Assembly (NCBI RefSeq): GCF_009389715.1
Contig: NC_052397.1
Coordinates: 15,138,129-15,202,128 of the forward strand
DNA length: 64,000 nt
Direction: 5' to 3'
DNA from: Phoenix dactylifera
Taxonomy: Eukaryota > Streptophyta > Magnoliopsida > Arecales > Arecaceae
Under the pieces are notes generated by a model. The model ran no database searches and was not told the DNA's origin. It was given only the letters and a program-made list of their open reading frames with translations. Position numbers and translations under genes: made by a program. Shown here piece by piece: positions 22,940 through 35,393 of this stretch. The first letter of the stretch is position 1. Each line of letters begins with the position of its first letter.

Positions 22940-24847
22940 TTAGATATAGTGCGGCATTAAGTTGGATTGCACGGGCTTCTAGGCAGGATGCGGTCGTCAT
23001 CCGACAGATATTGGGGGATTACTACATGGCTCGGGTCAACGGGTGAACCTCGTCAAGTCAACCATTTCTTTCAGCCCAAAGACTATGCATCAGGTGAAAA
23101 CTATGATCAAACAGATTCTGGGAGTGGGTGAGCAGGAGGGCACACTAAAGTATTTAGGGGTTCCGATAACCAGGCACCGTTTACGATGCAGTGATTGTCA
23201 TGACATCGAGCAGAGGGTCCGACATAGGTTGGAGGATTGGCAGGTGAAGACTCTTTCTATGATGGGCAGAATGATTCTGGTGCATTCGATTCTCAGTTCC
23301 ATGCCGATATACTTGATATCGAACATTATTGTGCCGGTGGCGGTGATAAAAGCTATGGAGCAGATGTTCTGGAACTTCATCTGAGGCAGGCGACATGGTA
23401 GAGATGGTATGCATATGATGGCGTGGGAGGTCATATGTCAGTCGGTCAGGACAGGAGGACTGGGGGTGCACTCTCTCTTGGTACGGCGGGAGGTCACAGC
23501 AGCGAGGCATGCAGTTAGGTACATTCTGAAGCTGGATAACTTATAGAGTGCCCTCTTGAGGGGCAAGTATGGTATGTGTTTGGCGGTGGATGATTTTTGG
23601 GTAGGTCGCCATGGTTCCTTCATCTGGAAGGAGATATGCACCTACACTCCAGTGGTCCTCCCAGCGATCAGATGGGCGATTGGTGATGGCGGTCAATCGA
23701 TGTCCTTCGAGATGCTTGGATGATTGATCAACCGCTCGGGATGTACCGGAGACTTGCAGGCGCTGATGGGCAGAGAGGCTACCCGGCAGATTGAGGGCAG
23801 GTGGATATGGAGGATACAGGTACACCCCCGAGTGGCATTATTTATATGTAAGGTGGCGTAGAGGTGTCTACCGACTCAGAGTGTTTTAGCCAGTAGGAGA
23901 GTCAGGTTCACCTCGTTGTGCAAGGAGTGTACAAACTTAGAGGAGAATGTCAGCCATGCTCTGCTTGGGTGCCTTTGGGTTGTGCAGGTCTGGCAGTGGG
24001 TGCCCATTTCCTTACCGACGGATGTGGAGTCAGTGGAGGATCTTGTGGCCTACTTGAGGTTGTTGGTAGTTTCACCTGGTACAGTGGAGAGAGGTATCAT
24101 ATGCGTTTATATGGCATATCATATTTGACTGGACCGAAATGCCCGTATTTTTTAGGGCAAGAGAATCCTTCCGAGGGTCGTGGTGGACATGGTCATCCGT
24201 TATGCGACTGAGATCATTGCCATTGCCCAGGCATTTCTACCGGGGTTGGCTAGGGATATCTAGGGTTCCCACTTCACTGCTGCAGTGCTTCAAGTGACTC
24301 TTGTTTCTTGGGAACCCCCACTTTCTGGCCATCTCAAGGTGAACTTTAACAGCAGTGCTTCGGCAGGAGGAGATAGAGGAGGGATGGGGTTTGTGATTCG
24401 GGATCATGCTTTCAGACTAGTCATGGCAGGCGGGTGACACACCGATGATATGATAGCCGTTGGAGCCAAGCTCAGAGCAGCATGGGAGGGAGTTACCTAT
24501 GCGAGGAGAAGCCTAGGGCAGACAACCTCATCCTGGAGGGAGACTCCTCTACGGTGACCAAGTGAATTCGGGATATCGGACGCTAGGGAGATGGCCACCC
24601 TATTCTCAGGGGCATTCAGAGGTTAGTGGCGGGCTGTCATTCAATTCAGGTTACCCATGTGTTTTGAGAGGCGAACAGGGTTGCAGACGGGGTCACCTCA
24701 AACGTTGCGCACCATTCGGAAGAGGTTCTTTAGATTGAGCCCAACTTTGTCCCCTCATCTTTATGTAGCCTGCTTTCTAGTGATGCTGAGGGTAGCATAA
24801 ATGCTAGGTTAACATGAACTACCATTGTACCAAAAAAAAAAAAAAAA
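22940..24847 (+). mobile_element. Decayed L1-type LINE with RNase H domain, 5' truncated
   Basis: Translation gives the C-terminal part of an L1 reverse transcriptase (VNLVKSTISFSPKT near 23045, YLGVPITRHRL near 23150, LSMMGRMILVHSILSSMP near 23255). Next comes a zinc-knuckle block CKECTNLEENVSHALLGC near 23918, and then an RNase H-like block with VNFNSSASAGGDRGG near 24345. It ends at a poly-A tract (24832-24847). The first catalytic Asp of the RNase H domain (usually FDGS) reads Asn here. Several stops and frame changes are present. It is clearly related to the better preserved LINE at 37490. The 5' end is only approximate and no target duplication was found. Confidence 0.85.
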
Positions 24848-26464
24848 CTATTAGTCCAAGTTTCATCCTAATTAGCTTCATATTCCACATCCGTATAAAT
24901 ATCAAAATGGCAGCTTTGAAATCAAGAAATATTCTTTCTCAGTTCTATTTATCAATTCTTATATCGAGAATATCTTTCTTATAAATAGGCTAATTATGCC
25001 ACCAGCTAAAAAAAAAGGAACAGAGGGACAAGAGCAAGAGTAAAAAGAATAGAGAAGAGATTTGCAAAAAGTCCCATTCGACATTCTTCCGGTGCATATG
25101 CTGGTACAAGAATTCAAACTAGAGCAAAGATATTCCTATTCATTTTCTCCATATTGAATTTTTAACGGTAGTGAAAATTCTTATTTTTTTTTCTAATACA
25201 AATCCCAAATTCTATTGGAGCCAAGTATTCCACGACACTGTTACTATTTTCATATACCTTAACAATGCATACAATGCCCTACCTCGTCCACAATCTTATA
25301 TAACAGTGGAGAAAAAAGTTTAATTGTTGTCCAAACTTCAAATGACATTGTCTTACTACTTTGTAAGAAGGCTTATCCATCAGAGCCTCACGAAAGAAAC
25401 TCTCTCTAAATCAACATGGAGAGGGTGAGCAATGGTAGGCGAGAAAGCTTTCATTTAAATAGTCTAAAACTGAGCTATTATAGCTGTATTCACTAGGAAA
25501 GCTGCTGCTTTGTTGTCTTTACGTAGAACATATTTACAAGAAAACTTTGATCCGGTGGAGAGAAAGGATCTAAACTATATAAATTCGAACTTTGATAGGA
25601 CTAGATTGGCCCAATCGGTTGAACTGGAGATCAGTCAACTAATTAGTCCAATATATGCTTCTTAAATCGGTTGGTCAAAATCGGTCAAAACCAAATAAAC
25701 TATCCGAACCGGATGAAAACGGTTGAATTAGTTGACTTGTTTAACCCGAACAAATCATAGAAATTTGATATATAAACTGGAATTTTGAGCTTAAATACTT
25801 TAATCTGAAAATTTAAATTACTATTTTACTATCCCCAATCCAAAAATCTAAAACCTCAAACTAATAAATAAATATAACAAAAAAAAACTCGACAGCATAT
25901 ATCACTATGTGGAGCAGCGTTAGGATTTTTTTTAATTTTTCTTATTTTCTTATTTTTTGGTTTTTTATTAAATTCAAATAATAAAATTTTTAATCATAAT
26001 ATTATGCTGATTTCAGTATTTTAAGAACTGGTTGAACCGGTTGAACCAAGAACCTACCAGGTTCAACGTTCTGTTTCGGTTTCTAAAATATATCATCACG
26101 GCTGATGCCGTGGCCGCCTAAAGCTTTTATGCGTGACCATTTTATATTGGTCAGCATCGTGCAATCTCCCTTACGGTCTATTTTTCCTTAAATACCCCTC
26201 GGCTCGTTTCCTCCCCGCACCCCCCTCCGCCCCGACGGGAACCGAAATCACGAGAAGATCTGCCTCGTCCTCCCCCAGCGCCGCCGCCGCTCCGGCACCG
26301 GAATCCTTCTCGGACCCCCTTTGTCCGCTTCACCCGGAAGCGGCGAACCGGACGAGGCCCAGGTCCTTCCCGCCACCGCCAGAGGGCGTTTGATCGTCAC
26401 GATCTCCTTTGATTCCTTCTCTTCCTCGTCTATTCGATTGCTTTTCGTTTCTGTTGATTGGAAG
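24848..26464. other. Spacer, dispersed repeat and RIK 5' region
   Basis: AT-rich sequence to about 25590. A low-copy-looking repeat block rich in GGTTGAACCGG-type words runs from about 25600 to 26070. The last 300 bp become GC- and CT-rich (26200-26400) and are probably the promoter and 5' UTR of the RIK gene. Confidence 0.5.
25600..26075. repeat. Possible non-autonomous repeat with GGTTGAAC-rich ends
   Basis: The left part contains ATCGGTTGAACTGG and several TCGGTCAAAACC-like words, and the right end GAACTGGTTGAACCGGTTG. The centre is AT-rich and non-coding. The ends are partly inverted but too degraded to define a target site. Similar words appear in the intronic repeat at 9.05-9.94 kb. 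Confidence 0.35.
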
Positions 26465-29400
26465 ATGACCGAAGACAGCAGTCAGAAGGCTTCTGATGAA
26501 TCCAGTGCGGCCGCGACCGCCGCGCGGCAAAGGTGCGCCCTTCTTGAAGCCCTAGCCCTAATTTTTGGTACTTGCGTTTTTTGAATTGCGCTTACCCTAA
26601 TTCTCTTTGCGATATAACGTGAATTCCTTGATTCGTGCTTCTTTTCATTGAATTTTCATTCAGGGTTTCGGATTCTCACCAGTTTTGGTTAGTAATATGC
26701 CGCTGAAGTCATGTCGAGGAGTTAATAGGGTTTCTCCATGTGCATAGTGTTGTTAGATTGGTTTCATACCTTATCGCCAGATCGTGTCTGGTAGTTGAAC
26801 GAGTTTGGAATACTTTCATGTCTAACAACGTTTTTCAGTTGTAAATTGAAAAGTAGCAATAAGGCATCGGCTAGCTATTCTGCACTGGTATAGGATCTGT
26901 GGTTGGAGCTTTACTGATGATGAATCTTGTTTGTGCACTCTTGGTAACTAAAGAAACTGAAATTTTAGTCTCAGCATCAACCCGAGCAACCAGATAAAGT
27001 CCGGAAAATGCCATCTTGCTGAAGCTGCCGTACTTTATTTTTGTTTACCAGTAAAAATATAAAATTTGAAGGAGACATCTGTATGTTTACTGACGATTTG
27101 GAGTATTTATCCAAAATAAGAGATCTGGAAAAAAAAATGAATGTTTAGGAATGTTTTGATGTCATGTCGTTTTGTTCTGATCTTTTCTTTTTTCATAATG
27201 TCTACTGAAAACACATCCTAGAGGTGAGAAAATACCATGTGGATGTGCGTGTTTGACTGCCCGTGTATAAGTTTTGCAGGGATATTGTCTCTAGTTCATT
27301 CATTTTGTTAAAACAAGCAACTGGAATTAGGATTCCATGGACCATCAATTACTAGTAATACAATTTTAAAAAAAGTATATGCATGTACAAATATGCATGT
27401 ACAAACACACATGTTATTCGATAACTATGTAAATTGATGGCAAAAATATGGATATTACTTGTAGCTTGAACTTTGAATGCTTTATTATTTTCATGTATTT
27501 AAAATAAGAATGCTGATTTGATCTAACTGAACCTATTTGTCTCGGTGATGTCTTGGTTTGCAAGCAATGTCGTCTTTTATTACTAAACTAAATCTGCCTT
27601 TTTTCCTGACAGGAAAAAACGAAAGTGGGACCAGCCTGCAGAGTCCTTGATATCTGCTGGAGTTGCTGTTCCAGGGGTCTCGTTGGGCATGGGTGGTGTT
27701 GTTGGGATTTCTCTCCCAGGAGTTGTTCCACTTTCTGGAGTTCCAGCAACTTTTGCTACTGTCTCTCAGTTGATACAGTCATCTTCACTCCCACAGAGTG
27801 CTGCTGCAATAGTTCAGAAATTAAATCAGGTGAGTCATGGAGGAGCAATTCTTCAAATTTCGCTTCGATTCTGGCTGCACTTTTACCAGTTTGCTGATTA
27901 AGGATCAAAATGTGCATTAAGAGTGGGAAAGCATTGTAGGAGTCATATTTGATAATTGGTACCTCCTTATCTTTACAGTTTATGGAGAAATGACTGTTTT
28001 TTCTCATCCCACGGTTCTTCTGTTTCTCATTTACATACTTGGATTGGATCTCTCTTTTACTGTGCAGTAGTCTAGGTTTTAGTAATAATATGAAATTTGG
28101 CTAACATGTCTTGCATTTTCTTTTTTCTTCCAGCCAAAAATTCAAGATGAATTAATAGCACGAGAAATTGTTATAAATGATGCAGAACCAGCCATCCGAT
28201 ATAAGCTTACAAAACGTCAAACACAAGAAGAGGTAAATCTAAGAATTTAGTTTGACATGATTTGCATAGTTACATAGCTATTTAGTAAATTCTACGAAGA
28301 AAGAATTCTTGTTGTGTGTAAGTGGCAGTGAAGTGCTTACAGTTTAACTTAAATACTTGCAGATTCAGAAATGCACAGGTGCTGTCGTCATAACCAGGTA
28401 TGTTGCAGAATGCATCAACTCTGACCTGGTGCTTTGCAGTCATTCTCATATACTTTTTTGGTGCAATATCTTATAGAGGCAAGTACCGCCCAAATGGATT
28501 GCCAGACAGTGAGAAGCCATTATATCTCCATATTTCTGCTGGGTCTCATGTAAGTTATATATTATAATCCACTGTCAATATAGACATTTCAAGCCCTAAC
28601 TTTGTGATTGATTTTTGAATTGTTCTCTAGGCCTTGTTGCTGCATGCAGTCCATTTAGTTTGCTCGACTACTATGAAATTTGTCCATAGTCCAAAAGCTT
28701 AAATCTCAGTAGCATGCTGTCTCACTTGCTCCTGGGACAGTACATAACTGGGACAGGATGGTATGGTCGGGACAGACCAAAGCAGACATTGATTTAACAA
28801 AAAAAAGAAAAAAGAAAAAAAAAACATCGCGATCCGTCTTGACTGTCCTGGTGTATCTCAAGTGCTAGGGTGCAATTAGAATGGTTGGGACTCTTGGTTC
28901 GAGAGAGAATCAGTATCCCACAGGGGTCCTGGGCCCTCATTAATTGTTGGAATGCTACAGTAGCAATGGTATATCCCACTCTAGTGGGATCTAAATTCTT
29001 GGTCCATACAGTTATGCTTGAGGTCTGGATGGTCTAAATTTCTCTAGATTCTGTAAATTGGTTTCTGGCTCTTAAGAGTGACAGCCAATTGACAAAAGCT
29101 ATCAGCTACCATCAGCTGGCTGGTAATAGGTATAGACACTATATATTGGTCCAAAACTGACCTGTCAAGGTCCAATTCCATTAGATGAACTACATGCATC
29201 AAGAAATGCTTGATTACATGATTAAATCATAATTATAGTCATAACATAACAAAGATCAGATAGCGAATAAAGGGATTCTTTTGTATGTCTAAGGTTTCAT
29301 CCTTTGCTTAAATGCTTTATAGAAGTATTCTTCATAATTTTGGTGGATGATCCCAGAATCGGAGGCCACAGGAGGCATATATGTATTTGTATCCAGGCCA

Positions 29401-32400
29401 CCTATTAAAGGACTTCCTCTAGAGAAGGCTACTTTGGTTCACTTTATTATTCTTCATTTGAAATAAGAATGAAATTGAAATGAATGTTTGGTGTTTATTT
29501 AGTGTAGGGGCACTTAGATATGGAGGCCCACCCTATTGGAGTAAATTATTTTTCGTTCAAAACATACTTATATATTACAATTATATGCCATAAAACTAGG
29601 AATCTAAGATAGTTGGAACATAGAAACTAGATGCTCTAGCTGAAAGCTTTTGGCACCAAAGGAAGATTACTGTCTATTGGGGGCCTGCATACACATATTT
29701 ATACACTTATTTCTGCAAAAGAGGAACAAAAGGAAAAAAAAGAGTTTCTCATCTCCAAACCTTCTCCTCATGTAGAATTAAAGCAACATGGAATCCACTA
29801 TGCAAAATAGGGAGAATTGCATCTCATTCATTTTCAGCCATCGCTCAGTATGTGGCAATACTCCTTATCTTTTTCAATTTTAGGAGACCCTTGTGGACAT
29901 CATGGTTGTAAAGACAGCTTTCGGCTCAACTAAATGGTCTGCCTAAGCAGAGCCACATAGGCATTCACCTTCATATTTTGCATAGTTTATGCTGGAAGAC
30001 ATTGTTTTCTAAATCAGTAATAGATGTTGCCAAGTTGATTGTTTCCGTTGCCAAGTATATTATATTTGTATTTTTTAGGTTTCTTCTTTATTTGTTATTT
30101 GTTTCTAAATTAAAATTTTTGGGCTCCCTTGCCCTCTAGGCACTTGAGGGCGAGCCTTGGCACAATGGTAAGCTTGCTCCATTGTGACCTGGTGTCATGG
30201 GTTTGAAACATGGAATAGCCTCTTCACACGCAGGGTAAAGCTGTGTCTATCTGATCCTCCTCACATCTGCAGTAGGGGGAGCCTTGTGGACTGGGATGCC
30301 CTTTCTTGACCTCTAAGCACTTGCTGAAGCACCCACCTAATGTCTAGGTACTAGGGAGCCCCCTAGCTGCCCGTGTGCCACCTACCACTTTAAAACATCG
30401 CCGAGCATACCTGTTTTAATTGGCTTTTGTTTTTTTCTCAAATATGATGGAGAATATAAAATGCTGCTAAATATTAATGGAGCATATAAGAAGGGTGAGG
30501 TGGTGATAAAGATTTGAGGCAGCTTATGCTGAAGGAAGATATGATCTTGGTAGAGATATTACAATGTGGATAATCCAAATTAATGGGAGATGTTTTTAAA
30601 TTTGTGCTAATGCAACATGTTTTCATGTTGATGACCTTTCTCACTTTTAAGATGCATATAAACATGGTTTTTGGAGAACAGCTCTAGTACCAGCATGAGG
30701 ACTTTTGTCTGAAAGTTGTTTTAAAAAAGGAATACATTTGAGTTGGTGCTTTTTATTATGTTTGTTCTGCAAAATGTTCAAAATTTACTTGTTCAAACCA
30801 TATCATCTGCACTTTTGACCAAACTCATGCCCAGATCTAAGGGAATTGGGATGTTGATCCCTGGTTGCATGAGTTTGAACTGCAATCAATAAGACAGTCT
30901 CCCTATTGTCCAGCTGGCCTCCTGAGTTTCATGGCAGGATCCTCTTTTGCCTGATAAGTTGCCCTGGTCAGGAACTAGGCAGTGCTTGGCTTGATAGCTA
31001 GTATAAAAATCTGCTGCAATCCTTGAATGAAGCCCCCCTGGACTTTGATATTTGCTCCATATGCAGCCTTATTTTGATGGAGAAAATCTTGAATGATAAT
31101 GAGGATGATAATAGTGATATCACCTTTTTCTGTAAAAATAGTTCTGGATGTATCTGTATATGATTTGGTGATGAAACTTTGTCTTGTTGGATATCTTTCT
31201 ACTTGATATACACTCTTCACTGTTATATATACTTCATATTGATCCCTTTATATTTCATTTGGAATCCTTATAAATTCTAATCCAGGTTTTTATCTGGTCA
31301 GATGTAAGATTGAAATACTGCAGGTTCTTATACTTGAGATATAAATATATCTCATATCTTTCTGTATCCAAGATAAACTTTTATGTTTGTTTTACTGGTT
31401 TGACAATGGGTCTTTAATAATGAAATTTGAATTGTTGCTTCATCTGTAGTTGAAAGACACCGTTGAACGCATTAAAGCAGTTGATCGTGCAGCTTCCATG
31501 GTTGAGGAAATATTGAAACAAGGACAGAATTCCCAGCCAGCTTCTACCCCTTTCCTCTCAGCTCTGAGTAATGGGGAGGTATTCCTTTTGTTTTTTATCA
31601 CAATATGTAAAAGCTGCTGGTTGAGAGGACAGTTTACATGAAGTTTGTGTTGTATGTAGCAGGTTGCTCAACCTCGGAGCACATGTGTATATCTGGGCTT
31701 TGATGCAGACCCATCATTAAATATTGCAGCTCGTATCCGTGGACCAAATGTATGTCCTCTTGAAAGTTATGATTTTATTTTGTCTGTCCTTCTTCATATA
31801 TTATCAGTTATCACTTAAGTTTCTATTGGCATTTTAATAAATCATAATCCCTCTACCCCTCTGCGTGTGTGGGTGTGTTCATGCGTGTTTGTGTGTCGAA
31901 AGTCCATCCTTATATTATTTCCACCCTTTTCTACCCATGTTCTGCTTTCTTACAATCTTTCAGTATATTGAAGGTTTTCTTTCTATCTTACTGTTATAAG
32001 ATATTCTAATGTGTTGAGCTTTCTCTGACATCTCCACACAAATGGGAGAAAATCTTTTTCTGCTGCTGGTGGTTCGGATTTGTGTATGCAGGACCAGTAT
32101 ATAAATCACATTATGAATGAAACAGGAGCAACTGTTGTACTGAGAGGATGGGGTTCTGGAAATCTTGATAGTTCTCATGCTGAAGGTACACCATTTCATC
32201 CGTTGGCATTAGTAAAGCAGCTGCTACTGGCTATATCTGATGATTTTTTCATCTAAATTGCAGCAGGGCAGCTACCCTTGCACTTATATCTGTCAAGTAC
32301 CAATCCAAAGAGTCTTGAAGATGCAAGGATTCTAGCTGAAAACCTTCTGGACACAATTTCTGCTGAATGTGGTGCTTCTAGGTTAGTAAGTGCAAGTTTT

Positions 32401-35393
32401 TATTGTTCATAAGCCACTTAGCATCTTGGTTAATAGAGGAGAACAGGGTCTGGTTTCTGATTTTGTTCTTCTTTTGGTAAACCTTGAACCAAGAGGTGGT
32501 TAAGTTCTTCACTTTCTGAACCTTTACATAAGCTGGGCCTGAGTTGTTGCTTGTAATTATGGTCATTTGCTGGTTGCTGAACCTGTGGATCCTCCTAAAA
32601 CTCCAATCCGTCAACTGGTCTTTTGCAGAGGGCTTTTCTGCTTCCATCATTTCTATGATGGATCCTGAAGTAACTCAGTTCAAGTAAATAATCCTTAGAA
32701 TTGCTTCTTCTAGGTCTCCTGAGAGAGATATTGCACAGCATCATCTGCTTATTGATTTTGAATGGTTTTGATTTCTAGTATTGGTTACCTTAAATGGTGT
32801 CGAGTCTTAATTACTGGTACTCATATTATCTTGAAACTTCTCTTCCTTTTGTCCTGGTTTCAGGAATCATCATAAGAAATTTCTTTGCCACAGGATTTCA
32901 TCATGTAAGGTATATGGTGCAGTTCCTCCCCCACAGCAATTGATGGCTGGAGTTCAAAATTCAAAGGTATCAGATGTAAACGGCAATCTAGTTGCTGGAT
33001 TGCCGTGCACTGCTGCTGGCTCTGCAGCAGCAACAGAGTCTTTTCCACCTACTGGAGTTTCAGTTTCTACAGGCTCCAATGTGTGTCCACCAGGGGCACT
33101 ATTAAAATCTGGGGCCCTGCTTAGTTATGGAAGCCCCCCAAGTATGGTTAGCTATACCCAACCCTCAGTGACCGGGGGAACATGCTATAGCGGATATGAA
33201 GGGATATATCCACAAGCCACACCATTGCAGCAAGTTGCTTTGGCACTCAGGCAGGCACCAGCTTCAACTGCTGTCATTTCATCCTCAGCTTCATTGACAA
33301 GCACAGCCCTAAAGATGAACTCAAGCTCAAATGCTGATGCAGACAAACGCCCTCCACAGAAACGGAAATTTCAGGAGCTACCAGTCACTTCGAAGGAGCC
33401 AGCAGTTCTTCATCAGGTATTGTGTGTGTTTTCTCTATGTAGTGTTACACTTCATGCTGGGCTTAGCTACTAGTAAAAGAATAACAGCCAAAAAAAGTTA
33501 ATCCTGTTAATCATTCGTCTTTTTTCTTCTTTATTAAAAAAAGATTTAGAAGTCCTTGAAGCTAAAATTGAAAGGATTCTTCATCTTGAAAACTTCTGTT
33601 AAGATGTTGTCCCTCAAGTTGTGGATGACATGAATAGCTGTTCTTTGTCATTGTCAGCAATCTTGAATTTCTATGAATGAAAAACCTGGTGATACCACAA
33701 TTTTGCTAGCATCTTTGTCAGCTTATCCTGTTTATGGGTGGGCATGCTATTTTACATTTCAAACCTGCAACTTTACATTTTAAAGCAGGAGAGAAAAAAA
33801 ATAAAAGGATAATGCTCTTATGGTTGGATTTTGTGTTGATGCATGTTATAACAGTGCACTAAAATATGCACGGGATTGTGTGGTTATTACTAGGCACTCA
33901 ACAGGTTGGTTGAGTCAGTAACAGTTAGTTGAGAACTTCTGAGACAAACATCAATCAGATTTTCCATTTATTTTGAGGGTTTCTTTTTTTTTTGTTCATT
34001 CTCACCATCATTTAAAGAATATCCAATTTTTCACTTAGTTTTTCTTTTGGAAGAATCTTTTTCCCATGGTCTAAATTTAATTATTTAAAGCTGTTCTACT
34101 CAATGATAACTGTCGCTTTGACATTGTTATGTGCATGCTTCTTGCATCACATGACTTTTTCTTTCAACTGATGGTACCATTGCTGACTTTTTAACTATTG
34201 TTCCAGGTATTTTCTCTGACCATCTCTGAAGCTGACAGGCTGGTACTGGACCTGTCTGTCTATTGGACTTGCATGTTTCACAGGGTTTTCAAGTCTGGAG
34301 TTGCAACAAGACCAGGGTGCTTACTAGTTGCAGCCTTCAACCAAGGCAACTTAGGATTTTGCCCCTTGCAGATGGCTTCATCCGGCAAAATAATATTTAC
34401 AATATCATTTTCACTTTTCCTCTGATTTGATACTAATATGTTGCACTACCGAATTTTATAGTAAAGTTCTTGCTGACCTTTCTTCCGAGAAATACCATAC
34501 ACAAGTAATGACCATAGCGGTTGTATCAGGCTCGATGGACATGATCAAATTCAAGTTTCTGTTTATCCAATTTTGATATACTTGTTCACTTACACCTTGC
34601 TCCCTTCATCCCTTCATCCCTTCTGACCTCCTGACTTTTGGCCATTTTCCTCTCTAATCCTTGGTAGCGAAGCTGGCTCATGTTCTTGCTTGAATTTTGA
34701 TAATCAAAGATTGGATTTTGCCTTTTTGATGTTTTTTGTTGCAGGGTTTGGATCTTTAGGAATTTTTATTTTTCAATCTAAGATGATGTTATTGAGAAAA
34801 TGGATTTTGTGTTTGGTTTTTCCAGAACTCACAACCGGGATCAGAATTTCTTAAGTCAGGTTCAGAGGATTCAGGTTTAGGGAGTGGTGTGTCCATGCCG
34901 CCGCCAAAGCTGGTTGAGCCTAGGTCAAATGGGATGCCACCACCTCCTTCACGGAATATGCCTTGCCCACCACCAAAGTTCTCGTTGCCACGATCAGCTG
35001 CCATCGAGAGTAGGGACTTTGATTTGAAGAAATCAAGTGCTCCACCACCTCCCCCAAGAAACATGCCTCCCCCACCACCAAAGTTCTCATCACAATCACC
35101 TCCCAAAGTTGAGAGTAGGAACTCGGTGGCGAAGAAATCAAGTTTGGAGCCTGTCTCTGGTACTGACCAAATATAAAAACAAAAGCAAAATAATAGACCC
35201 AAGTTTTCTTTCTTATGTGATGCATCTGATTATTAAAGTTCAGCATGCATAATATATTTTACCTTTTGTTCCAGATATACTGATGAAGCTTGCAGAGTAT
35301 GGAGATGAGGATGACAATGTTGATGACACCATTGAATTGCCCAAGGACAATCCAACTCGAACTTCAACCTCTAAACCATTTTGGGCCGTGTGA
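26465..35393 (+). CDS. RIK: RIK, KH-domain protein (ROUGH SHEATH2-interacting KH protein), twelve exons
   Basis: Predicted 631-residue nuclear protein. Exons: 26465-26532, 27613-27829, 28134-28232, 28363-28397, 28477-28549, 31450-31578, 31663-31749, 32092-32185, 32264-32381, 32894-33416, 34826-35159, 35275-35393; all phases agree and every intron is GT-AG. Residues 23-30 (KKRKWDQP) look like a nuclear signal. About residues 96-195 form a first KH-like module (ELIAREIVINDAEP, RGKYRPNGLPD). About 208-310 form the main KH domain (LGFDADPSLNIAARIRGPN, HIMNETGATVVLRG). The C-terminus has proline runs (MPPPPPKF) and ends KPFWAV. The family is the plant counterpart of human KHDC4/BLOM7. In maize RIK binds the MYB protein RS2/AS1 and is linked to knox-gene silencing. 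The acceptor of exon 7 could also lie 3 bp earlier, adding one Gln. The gene looks intact. Confidence 0.95.
30133..30146 (+). repeat. Left target-site duplication of the SINE
   Basis: CCTCTAGGCACTTG, matched with one difference by CCTCTAAGCACTTG at 30310-30323. Confidence 0.75.
30147..30309 (+). mobile_element. Au-like SINE in RIK intron 5
   Basis: About 163 bp of tRNA-derived sequence. The polymerase III A box region reads GAGCCTTGGCACAATGGTAA, and a B box region reads GGGTTTGAAAC. An internal GCAGGGTAAAGCTG and a 3' part GGGGGAGCCTTGTGGACTGG follow; all are hallmarks of the angiosperm Au SINE family. It is flanked by a 14-bp near-perfect target duplication. The divergence from the family pattern and the mismatch in the duplication suggest an old insertion. 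It has the same orientation as RIK. Confidence 0.8.

Noticed and set aside
24848-24870. Target duplication of the older LINE
   Set aside because: The sequence after the poly-A tail has no convincing copy near 22.9 kb; the 5' border is unclear.
28680-29170. Possible transposon in RIK intron 5 with repeated GGGACAG words
   Set aside because: No definable ends, duplications or coding sequence.
34198-34425. Plus-strand frame between RIK exons 10 and 11
   Set aside because: Not in the RIK protein, no homologous block, and skipping it keeps phase; treated as intron.
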